Positions 21,610 to 34,739 of a stretch of DNA of 64,000 nt are shown here, piece after piece; position 1 is the first letter of the stretch, and each line of letters opens with the position of its first letter. This DNA comes from Eonycteris spelaea (Eukaryota > Chordata > Mammalia > Chiroptera > Pteropodidae), in NCBI GenBank assembly GCA_003508835.1, contig PUFA01000116.1, forward strand, positions 806,001 to 870,000, written 5' to 3'. The notes below the pieces were generated by a model. The model was not told the origin of the DNA and searched no databases. It was given only the letters and a program-made list of their open reading frames with translations. A program made the translations under genes and the position numbers.

Positions 21610-22450
21610 CGCTTACGTGGGCCACGTGAGTCACAGCTGTTATCATCCCCACTCTCCAGAAGGGAACATCTTTGCAGCAAGGCCAGGCTCCAGGCCCCCG
21701 CAGTGTGGCACCCGACCCCCACACCGCACCCCTGTGCCCTGCAGCCCGTGGGCATGCGTGGAAGGGACCAGGGTGTCCACCTCCAAGCACTGTTCTGGGC
21801 TGACCTCACACGCATGGTCCAAGGTCGTATTTTGGACCCGGCCGATGTTGGGCCATTTCAGGCACCGTGTCTGCAGCAGGGAGCCCTCTGGCCGGAGAAG
21901 AAAGGTTCTGCATGTCACCTGGCCCAGAGAAACGACCTTTTCCTCCGATGGCATCTTACCCGTGATGCCGCCCCACCCCCCACCCCCACCACCCTGCAGC
22001 CCGGCCAGGCCCTGCCTCGCTCCCCTTCCCAGCCGTAGTGACCGGTCCTTGGCTGGTGGAGCTGCTGGGTCTCAGGGGTCTTTCCAATGCCGCCTTCCAA
22101 AAATCGTCCTGGGCGGGGTCTTCGGACCCCTGAAGGAGCCCCACCTTTTAGCCAAGAAACGGACTGATGCTTAGGACAGTAGTTTCTCTGTGTCATCCGT
22201 TTTCCTCGTCACTCTCCCTGCCTGGTGTCTCTGCTCGTCCTTCGCTTCGGTCCTTTACAGCTAGATTTCACCAAGCTTGAAAAACCTGCCTTCTGACCCA
22301 GTTCTCTGCCCCGTGGTTGCCACACCAGCTGGGAGGCACGGGCAGGGCGTGTTTCGGTGGGGGCGCCGCCGTGGCCCGCACGGCCCTCCGCTTGTTGCCC
22401 AGACCCGTAGGTCACCTGCGAATGGGAGCGTGAAAGAGACACTCCCTGGG
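21610..22450. other. Intron 1 sequence, nothing recognised
   Basis: There is a C-rich stretch at about 21970-22000. No gene or nameable repeat is evident. Confidence 0.4.
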
Positions 22451-22454
22451 CACT

Positions 22455-22640
22455 CCGGTGGGCGCTCGGTGCCGTGACAGCCTCTGCCACATGCTCTGTC
22501 ATTTCAGGCTTCCTCAAGTCTGCCTGGGTCTCGTGGTTGTCCCCATTTTTACAGCTGGGGAGACCGAGGCTCAGGTAGACAGAAAGACTCACCCAGAGGG
22601 GCAAGACCAGCACGTGCAGTGGGCCTGGTGGTCACCCAGG
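22455..22640 (-). repeat. MIR fragment
   Basis: The plus strand contains CCCATTTTTACAGCTGGGGA followed by GACCGAGGCTCAGG and CTCACCCAGAGGGGCAAG, the reverse complement of the MIR core. Confidence 0.6.
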
Positions 22641-22869
22641 GTGCACTCTGCTCCCTGCAGGGTTTCTTCTCCTTCCCCCCCGACCCCTGAGTCCCAATGG
22701 GGTTATGCGAAAGGTAGGCGCGCCTGCCTGGCAGCTGCGACGTCACGGGACGGTCATGGCTGGCCACCTGTGTGTGCACCCCAGGACCCTTCCTCAGGTT
22801 ACGGCCTTGGAAGGATCATGCTGACGAGCTGGGGCTTGGGCACCCGGGCTTCCTGCCTGCTGGGTGTCT

Positions 22870-23015
22870 AAGTGCTCGAGCTCCTTGACACCTGAACCTG
22901 AGTGGCTTCGTTTGTAAACCAGTGAGAATCCCTACCCGAGGGCTGGTGTGAGAAGTAATGACGTCACGTAGAGCACCTGGCAAGTGGCACAGGTGAATGA
23001 GTTATAATTATTACA
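22870..23015 (+). repeat. MIR fragment
   Basis: The order is a CTTGACACCTGAACCTGAG-like stretch, GTTTGTAAACCAGTGAG, GGCTGGTGTGAGAAGTAATG, then GAGCACCTGGCAAGTGG, matching MIR in sense orientation. Confidence 0.65.
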
Positions 23016-23409
23016 ATGACATCCTCTTCAATTTTTGGCTACAGTGTTGCAGAAGCCCCAAGAACGAGCCGCACTCGGCCGTGTGGGCCAGGGCGTGGGC
23101 CTCTCTCCGGGCCGCCTGCTTGGTCTTTCTTTGGCTGCTGCTTCTCCTTGTGAGGCAGTTCACCTCACTGCATTGCGGCATCCCTTAGGTGATGAAGACG
23201 GGGTACAAATAAGTATCACTGCGACTCGTAGCATTCCATTTAAGCAAACAAACAGCTCTTGGTCCGGACGTGGGGGCGGGGCGTGGAGCTGGGCCCCACG
23301 CCTCTTTATTTCCGCCCTCACTTTTCCTGCCCTTCCTCCCACCTTCCCTCGTGGCACGTCCCGCACACGCCTGATCCTCCTGTTGTCTCCTTAGTGTGCA
23401 TGTTTCACT

Positions 23410-23492
23410 GGGGCGTGTGTGGACGGTGGGGTGTGGACAGGGGGGTGTGTGGATGGTGGGGTGTGGATGATGGGTGTAGACAGTGGCGTGGT
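23410..23492. repeat. GGGTGTGTGGA-type minisatellite
   Basis: Degenerate tandem units of about 16-18 bases are built on GTGTGGAYGGTGGGG. They are imperfect but clearly periodic. Confidence 0.75.
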
Positions 23493-23494
23493 TG

Positions 23495-26400
23495 GGACAC
23501 TGGCATCTGGCCTCAGCCCAGGAGGGACAAGGTCCCGCAAGGTCCCGTCGAGAACCAGGCGGAGAGGATGTCCCTACTGGGCATTTGTCCTTCCTTGCAG
23601 CATGCCCCTGCACGTCCCCTGGCTCTGTGGGCTCCTGTGCACTGAGTGCAGCGGAAGCTGCTCGGGGCCCTGGGAGCCAGCAGAGCCGGGTCTAGTCCCC
23701 AGCTGGGCGTCACACGCTGGGGCGGGGTCTCTCAGCCCCCGCAGGCCTCATTCTGGGATGTGACATGGCGAAGCCCTCAGGCTGAAGCACTCTTGGAGGC
23801 CAGATTCCTCCTGCCCGACCCCTCAGGGCTGCGGCTGCACACCTGTCACACGGTTCTTCCTCCCGGGGACGCGAATCTGTGTCCGGGTGTCCACAACGGG
23901 CCAGGGGATGTGCACGAGCTCCGGGAAGGCCACACTTTGGGCAGAGGCTCCCTAGGCCTGGGCCTCGCGTGGGCCCTGGAGGACAGTGACACCCAGGCCG
24001 CCCTCAGCCCCGCAGCCGGCCCCTCAGAGCACGCGGTTCCTGAGCATGGGAGGGTGACCTGTGCGCGTGCACACACGTGCGTGCGTGTACACACAGAGAG
24101 ACTGAGAGATGTGCGGACGTAGACATGTAGACAGAGGCCAGGAATCAGAATGTCCCGGGTCTGGAGCTTGTGGCTTGAGTCACGCTCCTTGGAGGTTCGT
24201 CTTAAGTATGATCTTTAGAGAAGTCAGTGACAGTGGCCGGGGGGGACTGGAGGCATTCGTCGTGGTCCAAGCCGGGCGCAAGATGGTGACGCTGTGCAGT
24301 GAGAAGCAAACTGGGGTAAAGACGAGGATTGTGACTTTGGCTTTGCAGCTAATGACTTCGGCGTCGCCGGGCCCAGCCTCGAGGCCCCTGTTTCTGCCTG
24401 CGGCCTGAGGGGCGGCCTGGGTTCTGTCGTGGCCTTGGGCAGGAAGCATCATGGTCTCTAGGAAGGCCCTGGATTGGGAGGGAGACGGCGCTGGTTGGAG
24501 TCACACTCATCCTTCCCATCTTCATGTCCTGTTTCCTCAGCAGTGAAAAGCAGTTGATGACATTAGGTGAAACCATGTGAAATATCCCCATGTTCTTGAC
24601 CCGAAAAATGACAGTCTACAGACTTTAACCTAAGGCCTGACCCATCCACCATATAAAATTGTTGAAATCATTATACAAAAAAAAAAAAAAAAAATTATTT
24701 CTAGGAACCAGTTTTTAAACAGCTACATTTCAAAAATGCAAATTATTTTATTGCCAACCCTGTGATTTCGATTTTTTTTCTTCCTATTTTGCTGAAACCG
24801 AGTGTTTCTCTTCCCTTTTCTGGCGCCCACCACCTCCCTGCAGCTGAGGGCCTTCTCTTTCTTCCTCCCCGCCAAGATGCAGGGCTCAGGACGCTGCTCG
24901 CACCGAGCCCGCGGCGGGCTTCCCCTGCTCTCACAAAGGCGTAGAGAGAACGTGGCCGCACCCGCGTCCCCCAGGTGTGCGCTCTGCGAGGGACGCACAG
25001 ACGAGTGACCGGGGGCTGAGCCCGGAGGCCCTTGGTTTCCACGTGGAACTCTCAGGGCGCCAGTGGGGGCAGCTGTCCCCACCCCCAGCGTGAAATTAAC
25101 TTTAATTCGGAGCTGGAGCAGACCTCGGGGCCCCTGCCTTCCTGGAGTGCCCGCCCAGAACGGGCGGGCGGCTGTCTGGAGGGCTGTGCCTCCCTCCGCT
25201 CAGCTGATCCATGCTGCGCGGGGCTGCAGGAGGCTCTGAAGCAAGGGTTGGGGGGCGGGTGTCATGACCTGAGCCATTCCTCTCCGATGGCCGTGTGCAG
25301 TCCCCTCCAAACACCCCTCCCCAGGATTCCTGTGGAGTGGGAGCTCTTTTAAGGTGCTGGCGTTGCTGTGGGAGATGCCAGGCTCCTGGCTTGTATCGGA
25401 GGCCCCTGGGGAGAGCTCCTTATCCTGTAAGCCTCACGGCCCTAACACATCCCATAACTGGTGATGGGATGCTTCCCACATGTCCACCATCCCCTGACCC
25501 CCGCTTGTGGGGAGCGGAGCTGAGCCCCTCACCGGGGCAGAGAGGGCACAGCCACAGCCCCCCCCATTCCCATTCGTGCCCTGGGGAGCAGAGGGGCCCG
25601 AGGAGCGAGTGCGTTTCAGAAGTAATGGGCTTGACTCAGTTTACAGAAGATGAATAATGCAGAGTGAGACATTTGGACGAGATGTGGAGGGGGAGCCTTC
25701 CAACCCTTTTCTCCAGAAGCACTCACTCTGGGCCCCCTGGCACGGGAGACCCGCCCCACCCCCACCCCCTCCCCCGCCCAGGGCCACAGCCCTAGGAACG
25801 CGCTCCAGGCTGGGTGCTCTGGGCCCCACGGGGTGTCAGGGCTTAATGGTTAATGGCTTGACAGTGATGATGAAAGCAAAGGTCCAGAATTTTTGCTGAA
25901 CAGGGCCGTACGGAAATTTCCATTTGTAGCACACTCAGAGAATCAAGGCGGGGGGAGCGGCTGCCATTGGCAAAGGCCAGACAGCAAGGGGGGGGGGGTC
26001 AAGCAGGTTCCAGAAAAGGGGAAGCTGCTTGTCAAAAGCAGAAGTGACTTGTTTGCCAGAGGCCCCGAACTCTCAAACGGGGAAAACTTGTTCTTAGCAG
26101 AATGCCCGAGGGCGTTGCCAACAGGAAAACTCACCTCAGCTCCAGAAAGTTGTGGGTTCGGCCTTTGGGGAAAGGGGGGGGCGGTGGCTGAGGCACCAAT
26201 TTATTGCCAAAACCGAGCTGGCCCCTGGCGTTTGCTAGGTTTCTTTGCTTTGTGTGTTTTTGGATATTTCCCTACCAGGCCATTAAAAGTCTGTTCGATG
26301 ACACTTGTCTCACACGGAAGGGTGTAGGTCACCCACTTGTTTTTCAAAGAAGAAAAGGCATTTAACAGAACGCCTGGCTGTCATTGCCGGAGAACGAGGA

Positions 26401-29400
26401 GTCGATCTGATCCCCCCTCACTTCTAGGGTGGAGGCAGATGGAGGTCATGGCTTAGGAGGCTGAGAAACACCAGAGGTGAAATCGTGGCAGCTCGATGAG
26501 CCCTTCTGGCCGGCTCCCAGGGGAGTCAGAAACTCTTGCATCTCCCCTCCTTGGCCCCCAGAATACACACTGAGCAAAACTCACGGACTCAAACTGACCG
26601 TCCCTCTGTGCTTCGCTGGCTGATGACCGGGTGAGGAGGTGGAAGGTGGTGGGCAGCGGGGACATTGTCCCCGGACACAGGAGAGTGGAAGGAGGAGGGT
26701 GTGTAGGAGCTCAGAAAGCTTAGGGGTCTCGGAATGTGACTGCCGAGCCCTGTCCAGGCCTGGGGTGCCTCCACGGTCCGTGCGCTTTGGCCGGTTTACC
26801 CAGCAAGGCCAGCCGTGTCTCTGAGCCCCCGTTTCCCACCATTTTGGTTATTCAGAGGCCGAGCACAGGACAAGTGACTTTTTGCCTACTGTGAATTTCT
26901 TCCTTTCTAAGGAAAAGTAAGTTCATGTTCATCGATCGCTTGCTTCGCATTTGTAATAAAAGGGCAAATTTGATCCCTTCTTCTGGGAGAAACATCTCGG
27001 GGCGCGGGGGGCACTTTCAGTGAGACACTCGCCCTGGGCATGTCTGGTTGACACCCGCTGTCCCCGGACGACGGGTCAGGGTGCCCGCCCGGCACGGGCA
27101 GTCTGTCGTCTGAAGCCGCCGGGTTTGTGGTCCGTTCTCTCTAGAGCTCTTGCTCTGCCGTCCCTCTGGACAGAGACAGATGGGGGCAGGGAGAAGAGAG
27201 GTGGGAGGTGTGACTGTGAGCTTGTCTCTGGCCTCCGAGATCCCTGGACTTCTCTGGGTAGGAAGGGCCAAGGTCAAGGAACCGGGCAGCAGGGCAGCTG
27301 CTGAGCACGGTGTGGGCAGGAGCCCCGGCCAGCCAGAACTTTCTCCAGGGACGCTCCACGGGAAATCCTTCTCCGAAGCGGCCTGCGTCTCTCCGGGCTG
27401 TGAGCATGCCAGGGCGGGGGAGTGTGCCTGCACTTGTGCCTGTCTCTCCATACCATTGTCACTCTGGTTTCCATCATGGCTCATAAACAGCTTCCTAAAC
27501 GGTAATTAACTTTTATTCAGCGCTTCCCGCCAACGCTGGTGGGAAGCGCCCCGTGGGAGCAGGAAGCGGGGGGCCAGGACCTGCCTGGGCCAGCTCCCCA
27601 GCTCCCCAGCTTCCGGCTCCGCCAGCCAGCCCCTTCCTTCCTTCCTCACCTGCGACAGGATGGGCGGCCCCTCGCAGGCTGCGAAGATCAAATGAGGTGG
27701 TGTGCCCAAGCCTAGCCAGAGTGGAATTTACTCTCTAACGTTATTTACATGATCCCTGGTTTTGTTGTCTCCTTTCGAGAGAGATCAAAGAATGTGAGGT
27801 GTTTGTCCCTGCGTCCCTCTGGTGGGTCAGTGCCCAAGAGCTACATTTTGCTTGCCGGTCCCGCCGTTTGGGGTTCACTGGGAGATTCCATAACCATTCC
27901 AAGCCACTGTCCTACCCCGGGGGTCCCCCCTCCCCGCAGGTGGCCCTCTCCCCAGCCTTTCGCTCCTATGCCCACTTTTATTAAGAGCCTGGGTGATGTT
28001 CCTGAGAACGGTTTAACAAGCACGTGGGGACTCACGGCTGTGTCCTTAAAGCACAAATCCCCTTGCAAAGCATCTGGACCCCACTGCCAAGTGCAGGCTG
28101 CTCATCTGTGACCCGCCTCACAGAACCATCGTGGAAACATCCCAGGATGTAGCTTTGGCGACGTGCGCACGTGTAAAACGTGGTGCGACGTGCTATTTAT
28201 TGGATCCCGAGGTGATTGTGAGAGTAGGGTTCATATAGCTCGCCTACCTACCCATACACGCGTGTGGACACACACACGTACATACATACACGCGTGTGTT
28301 CATCCATGGCTGCGCTGCCGTCTCCTGCCCGTGTCCTAAGCCCCTCACCTCTTAGGGTAGGAGAGGCAGCCGTTGTGGGATAGGTGGGGTAGTCCCAAAC
28401 GGAATCATTCACACCTGCAAGTTTTATCCTAAGTACTATTTTTTTTAGCCTAAATCTGTTCTTAAAAGAAGCACCCTGCGGCTAGCAGAAAAGGAAAGGC
28501 AGCATGGCTCACCACCAACTGCAAAAACAAACACTCGGAAGCCTGGGCAAATTGTGCCCTTCAGGAAGCCACCTGAGTCACCTCTGCGACCTGGGGTGGG
28601 GGGGGCTCTTGAGAGCCCCCTGCTGGCCCTGCCCGGGATGACAGCCGTCTTCTTTGCTCTGGTGGCCCTGTACAGGGGTCCAGGGAGAATTCCGCCCCAG
28701 AAGGAAGGGAGTGGGGCCCTGAGCAGCAGGCTGGGGGTGCTGGTTGTCCGGGGGAGCAGGTGAGCTCGGGGGGTCCTGCCATCAGGGTTTTGGAAGGACT
28801 CTGACCTTTATGTGGGTCCTTTCCCCAAAACAGTGCTTTGGCGAGCGCCTCCCCTCCCACCTGTGCCCGCCTCCGTGTCCACTTCCTCTGTGAAGGAGGG
28901 CAGGAGGCGGGCAGAGTGTGAGAGTGCCCTTGCCACCTGGCTTTCTTCTTTCCCTCTCCCTCCCTGAGACGGCCTGGTCACCGAACTTGCCGGCCTCTCC
29001 CCGGCCACTCGGCACCGTCTCTTCAGAGGTGCAGCGGCCAGGTGGCCCATCCCCACCTTGTCCTTCCTCACAGGTGAAGTGGGGGGCGCCCACACGGGAG
29101 CGCCACCTGGAGGGCGGGGCCCCACCCCGAGTCCCGGTGCGTTTGGCCCGTGTGGATCGCAGAGCCTGCTTTTCTCGTGGATGCCAGTGCTGAGTCAGCC
29201 GCGCTGGAGAAACTCCCAGTCAGGACCAGTGAGCAGTGCAGAGGCAGCTGGCCATGGCGGCCACCAAATGGGGGCGAGCAGAAGGTCGGGGGCGGGGGGG
29301 GGGAGCCCCGCATTTAGCGCTGTCGGGGGAGGGGTGAGGAGCGGCGGTGCTGCCAGGGAGGAGAGTTGTGGGGTGAGAACACAGTCACATCCTGGGGACA

Positions 29401-29560
29401 CGTCGGGGGGGGGGAGGCAGGTGTCTCTCGCAGCCCCCACGTGAGGGACGGCAGTTTGCGATCCGGCGACCCTCCCCAAGGTCACACACCTCACAAGCAC
29501 AGAGCCCACCAGCCAGACCGCAGACCTAGGCCGCCTGGCCCGAGAAGGGGGCTGAGTATG
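23495..29560. other. Intron 1 sequence, no supportable gene
   Basis: The interval holds a poly-A tract at about 24678-24695, a G-run at about 25989-25998 and a CA/TG-rich tract near 28255-28300. An AAGGTCA nuclear-receptor half-site occurs at about 27270-27276. I name no interspersed repeat here with confidence and see no exon. Confidence 0.4.
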
Positions 29561-29804
29561 TTTGCAACCTCAGTGTCACGAGATGAGACCAGGCCATGTG
29601 CCCGGCAGATACTTACTGAGCACGCCTTGTGCCAGGCACTGTGTTAGAGGCTGCGGCTGTAACTTAACAGAACTGTCAGAAATCCCCAGGTCGCGGGGCT
29701 CGTATGCCAGTGCAGAAATAGAGACAGTCAATGCCAAATGGCGAGTATTTCAAACTTTGGACCAAAACCTACAATAGAAATAATAACGTTAATGAGAATG
29801 ATGA

Positions 29805-29905
29805 TAGTAATAATGGCTGATACTTACATAGTGCTCGCTTTGTGCTGGGCACTCTGATGTTTTCTGTCCTATTTCGTGTTTTAAAACAACTGGTGCAGTG
29901 TGGCC
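29805..29905 (-). repeat. MIR fragment
   Basis: The plus strand reads AATAATGGCTGATACTTACA, then TAGTGCTCGCTTTGTGCTGG and GCACTCTGATG, the reverse complement of the MIR 3' end. A related stretch at 29609-29650 (CTTACTGAGCACGCCTTGTG) may be a second MIR or L2 fragment. Confidence 0.65.
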
Positions 29906-29909
29906 CACT

Positions 29910-31660
29910 CTAAATAATTGTCTGGCCCACTCATGGAGAGGAGCTGGTGTTTGATAGCCAATCGGGGAGGGGGTGTCTTCCCATTCTCAGTCTACCCCCC
30001 TCTGCCTCGCTTCGGACTGCAGGCCCTCTGTGACTTCCTCTGACCGACTTCAGGGAAGGATGGAGGCTGAGAGCTGGAGAGGTGTTAGAGACGCACTAAC
30101 TCCCAGCCCAGCCCTTGCAAACCGTAGGCCAAGCAGCTGGTCTGAGCCCTCACCTTCACCTCCAACGCTTCGCTTCTCCCCGAAGCCTTAGCAAAGCTGT
30201 GGGGAGACGGAAGGGGTGATTTCTGTGCGGAGTCCTCCCTGACGGCCCTCTCTCTGCACCCCTACCCTCCAAACCGCATCTGAGAGTTGAGAGGTCTGGG
30301 GCAAGGCCTTAGAATCTGAATTCCAGTGAAAGATCGTCCCAGGGTTCCCTTGTGTGGCCAGATGTGGACCAAGGCCATAGAAGCATGCTCGTGAGGTCAG
30401 GGCCGCCCCCTGCACTGTCTGCTCCTGGCGGCCACCGCAGGCCCCCTGAGGTCTGGGTCTCGTGTCTCCTCCTCAGGGTCCCTGGCCCAGCTGAGAGTGA
30501 GGGCGTCGGCACCTTCGGTCCACTCGTGGGCCAGTGAGGGAGGTGAAAGCGTGAATTTCCATCTGCTCTTAACAAGCGCCTCGGCTCAAGTCCAGATGTT
30601 TGAATTGGGTCCAAGGCTTCCTCGACCTTGAGTCTGCTGACTCCCAGTGAACTCGCTTTGTGAATTCGTTTGGCCCTACGCGGTCTCAAATTCCAGTTCT
30701 AAGCTTCCTCGGGAGGCCCACCCCAGTGTGGACAGAGAGAGGCTGCGTGAGCCCTGCTCTTTGGAAGCAGACCAGCAAGATAGCACTTCAACTTTGCCCC
30801 AGAAAATTTTTTTTGTTTGTTTTTGGCAATGTACTTTATTAAACTTTTGGGAAAACAACAGGGCAACACATTGGAAAAACATAGCAACAGCTCTGGCCAC
30901 GTGACAGCTCGGCCTTTCTGCTGCGGCGTGGACCCCGGGAGCCCAGTGGCTCCTTTGCCGGAGCCCGGAGCTGGAACGCGGGTCTCGCCGGTTGATGCTC
31001 CGAACCGCCGCGGCGAGGTCCAGCCCCGCGCTGGCTTGCACGTGCTCTTACGTGCCGACGTCGCGATTTATTGCAGGCTCCGGACGCGTGGCCCATCCCT
31101 TCCGCCCGCGTGGTCCGCCCCGTGTGCGCGTGGCCGGCACCCGCGCCTGGGGTTGACCGGGGCATTGCACGCTTACCCTCATGCACACGCGTCTGGGCAC
31201 GGTGCACTTTCCGGTGCGTGTGCCTGGATGCGGAACTGTCTGCACGTGTGTGCGTAGGGGTTTTAAACCTGGCGTCTTGGCTCGTGGACCTGTCCACAGG
31301 CGCCCAGACTTGCAGGTGGCGATGGGGCCAGTGGAGCGGAGCCCTGGCGCTGGAAGGGAAGCCCGCAGCTTACCTGTCCTCTGTCCTGAGGGCGTGCTCG
31401 GCCCTGATCCCTGAGGACCAGCGAGTCGCTTACGCTTACGAGGAGGGTGGCGTGTGGAGCGCTCTCAGTGAGCCCCGGGCGGCTTTTAATGGTGAGGGCG
31501 GGTGGGCGGGGCTTCGTCCTCGGTCCTGCAGCCCCTGCCGATCGCAGGGCGTCACCCCGTACACCGTGCACCAGCTCCTCTCTGGGTTTAGGGGCCATGC
31601 TGGTGGCTCCGGCCTGAAATCTCTAAATCCCACGTGAGTTTGCATTCATTCGGGACTTTA
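29910..31660. other. Intron 1 sequence with CpG-rich stretch
   Basis: About 30900-31200 is enriched in CG dinucleotides but short. Otherwise no gene or nameable repeat is seen. The T-run with GTTTGTTTTTGG near 30805-30825 could be a retroposon edge. Confidence 0.4.
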
Positions 31661-31669
31661 CCTTCTTTA

Positions 31670-31735
31670 CCTAAATCTTCATGTTTGACAGATGAGGAAG
31701 CCTACACCCCGAACAGATGGGCACCTGGCCCCATG
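31670..31735 (-). repeat. MIR fragment (short)
   Basis: The plus strand reads TTTGACAGATGAGGAAGCC and then CAGATGGGCACCTGGCCC, similar to the reverse complement of the MIR core. Confidence 0.45.
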
Positions 31736-31980
31736 TGCCTTATCAGGGGGAGCCCGGCCTCCCTCTTACCCACCCCCCCCATATACCCAAGAATTCTTGG
31801 GCCCGGAGCTTCAGAGGGCACCGCCCCCCACACACACACACGCAGCCTTCTCTGCCGTGGCTTCCTGGGCCACTCGGTGTCACCAGGGAAGGAGTCACGG
31901 CACAGCACTCCATGCGGGGCTGTCCCTGGAGGTCCAGCAGCTCCGCCGCTGGGGGACATGGTGGGTGTGGCAGCTGGGGA

Positions 31981-32007
31981 CTCAGCACCCTCGGTGCTGG
32001 ACAGCGC
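31981..32007 (+). promoter_or_regulatory. RE1/NRSE-like motif with expanded spacing
   Basis: Left half CTCAGCACC (31981-31989) and right half GGACAGCGC (31999-32007) match the two REST half-sites at 8/9 and 9/9. They are 9 bases apart instead of the usual 2. Such spaced half-sites have been described as non-canonical REST sites. The spacer also forms an AGCACC/GGTGCT inverted repeat with the left half. Confidence 0.4.
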
Positions 32008-32009
32008 TT

Positions 32010-34585
32010 CGGCCAGGGGTGCGGGGTCACGGCGTCTGAGGCCCACACCCTGGACACCGTCACTCCCTGCGGAGCAGAGAGACCGCGTAGGGGAAGCATT
32101 TGGGAGCTCACAGGGCAGTGCTGAAGGCACCACGTGAGTGAGGTGCGTCCGGTCTTTGGAACTGCAGACACTACTGTCCTACGTGTGATGGGCACGGAAT
32201 GCGGGTTCGCTGGAAGAGAAGTGAGAAGTGGCAGGTGCATGGCAGTCCTCGCTTCCCCGTGTGGGGAAACTGAGGCCCAAAGAGCGGGGGGGGGGGGCGG
32301 GGGGTTTGTGCCCAGGGCCGCAGTCAGCCCTGAGCTGCAGGCCACCGTGAGAAGGCCAGTCCGATGCCTTCACCAAGCCACACTGCCTGTCGAGTGTCAT
32401 TTGATTTCTTCTTTCTTCTGGATAGTCCCTGTAATTGGCTGAAGTCACATTATTCTTAAAGAGTAAGTTTCTCTGGGTAGATTTTGGTCTACTGATCACC
32501 GGGGCGGGGGGGGGGCGGGTGACACTTAAACGCACATCCCACTCCTAGAAGCTTAGGCGATGACCTGGTTAACGGGTCCGGGGGCTGCGGGGCTGCAGAC
32601 TGGGTGCCGGAAGAGCCCGCCCTTTCTCCTGATGACCTTGTGCTCAAGTAAGTCGCCTGGGACGAGTCCAGGAGACCTGTTTGCCTGAGACCAGGGTGAC
32701 GGCCTCAGGCCGCTCGGGCAGAGTGGGCCAAGGGGACAGATGGCGGCCGGCGAGGCCGAGCTGCTGTGCTGCCCAAGTCCAGGGCACACAGGCCCTTTGC
32801 AGTCTAGGAAACGGGGCCTGTGGACTTGTGCAACGCTGCACCCCGCTGACCCCAGCCCCGCAGGCCGCAGGGATGGGAGTTAGCCTCCGGCCTTCCTCTT
32901 CTCAGCCCGGGTCTAGTGGGCCACCATTGTCACTTCTAGAAATAAAGGAACTGCCTGGAGAAAGAGGGAAGAAAAGCTGAAATTCAGGTTACAGCACTTC
33001 CTGCCCCTCTGCCTTCCCCTCGGGCCATAGCCCTCGAGAGCCCCAGCCCCCCAGGGACGTCTCAGAGGCTCTCAGAGGCATCTCTCTCTTCTCCCATCTC
33101 CACTGGGCCGGGAGGAGCTGGCTGTGAGCACCGTGGTGGGTGCCACGCTGGTTTTGTTGCAAGGGGCAGGGAACCGTGGGCCAGGGGTGGGGGTGGGGGG
33201 CTCGCCTGAGCCCCCCCAACTCCCCCTTCTCTAGTCGGAACCCCTCCCTTTTCACGCCCCCTGCAGGGGGACCTCCTGGAGGTGGGTGGCTGAAGGGAAG
33301 GTAGCCGGAAATCGTTTTAATAGCCGGTCAGCGTCTGAAAGGGAGTCATGCAGGCCCGAGAGCTCCCTGCGGGCTGTGGGAGGCCAACGGGCAGCAGCGT
33401 GGCCTGCAGAACCTTCTAGATGCTCCTCTTTGTCCTCGTCTTGCCCTTCCGAGCACCTCTGTTCCAGAACGGCTTCCACTCTTTGACACGATGTTGCCTT
33501 GAACTCTTTCTGCACATGTTAATCCCACACGGCGCGTTTCTGTGTTGTTATCGACGTTTCTCTGTCTGTACTGTGGGACCCCGTGAATGCTTTGGGGAAA
33601 CGGTTGGGGTGCGGGGGACACGTGGGGTGTTGGGGGAGTTGTCTGGGTTCCGTCGGCCGCTTTCTGTGATGAGCTGCCGGGGTTTTCCTCTGTTTTCTTC
33701 CGTGATACCGTCTTCCTGCCCACTCTTCCCTGTCCTTCCCCATCACCCCTGACCTGGCCTCAGAGTGGGATTGGAAACATCCGTGATATTATTTGAAGAA
33801 GTTTAACTTTCTCCTTGATTAAAAAACAAGCAAACAAACAATCAGCTTCGCACCCCAAACCGCTTGGCTTTCTCTGTCCCTGGTCGGGGCGGAAAGCGGA
33901 CACGAGGCTTTCACATGGGTCACGGAGGTCACACGTATGACACACGGTGTGTCTTTCTTACCATGTTCCAGCAGCGAGATGAAGAGCCGGCCCTGGGGTG
34001 ATGCCCTGGGCAAGGCTGGCCTCACACAGAGCAGGGTGGAGTGGACTTTAAACGAACGGCCCCTCGAGGAAGTGGGGGCCATGGGGTTGGTGACCCCCGT
34101 TTGGGCTGCCTTAGCGCGTGGGCTGAGCCAGTCCTTTAATTAAGGTCAGGAGGCCTGCAGGGTCTCCACCGCTAGGGGTGACCTAGGACCTGCCTGTTCC
34201 GTCTCCCAAGGGAACTTGTCCCCGGCCCTGACCCTGACCTTGGGAAGCCAGATACCAGCCTGGAGGCACCAGGTTTGTCCCGGGGCGAGGTCCGTGCCGT
34301 CAGGGACTGGGGATTGGGGAGGGTGCCTCGTGCGTTTGATCTCAGGACGTGCCCGGAGTGCTGCTTTGCTTGAGACTGACCCCATGACGACAGGTTTGCA
34401 GACCCGGGCCTGAGTGTCACGGCCCTCCCGACACCTTGACTTCAGACCTCTGACCCCCAGGCCTGAGTGACCGTCCGGGGAGATGCCGCCCCCGCATGGG
34501 TGCCCTGTGGTCCCACGGGGGGCCACCCACAGGGACCTGCAGGGTCTGGAGTTGGGAGCTGTGCTCCGTCTGGAGGCCCCGGCTG
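32010..34585. other. Intron 1 sequence, no supportable gene
   Basis: A MIR-like GGGGAAACTGAGGCCCAAAG occurs at about 32261-32285, and G-runs lie at about 32287-32297 and 32509-32516. A short MaLR-like piece in the reverse orientation may lie at 34415-34460. No exon is seen. Confidence 0.4.
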
Positions 34586-34589
34586 TCAC

Positions 34590-34735
34590 CTCCCTCTTCC
34601 CAAGGACACCAGTCACTTTGAATTGGGGCCCAGCCCAGTGGCCTTGTTTTAACTTGGTGACCTCTGTGAGGACTTGTCTCCAAATAAGGGCACATTCTGG
34701 GGTGCGGGGCAGGGGGACAGTTCAGCCCACAGCCA
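34590..34735 (+). mobile_element. ERVL-MaLR LTR fragment
   Basis: The segment reads AAGGACACCAGTCACTTTG, TTGGGGCCCAGCC, TTTTAACTTGGTGACCTCTG, GTCTCCAAATAAGGGCACAT and ends CAGTTCAGCCCACAG. This is the 3' half of a MaLR LTR in sense orientation. Confidence 0.7.
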
Positions 34736-34739
34736 TGAG

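Noticed and set aside
23410..23492. Regularly spaced repeats suggestive of an array
   Set aside because: The units are contiguous and degenerate with no unique spacers. It is a eukaryotic minisatellite, not CRISPR.
25864..25900. GTGATGATGA resembling a snoRNA C box with a nearby CTGA
   Set aside because: The spacing is only about 30 bases and no terminal stem is present.
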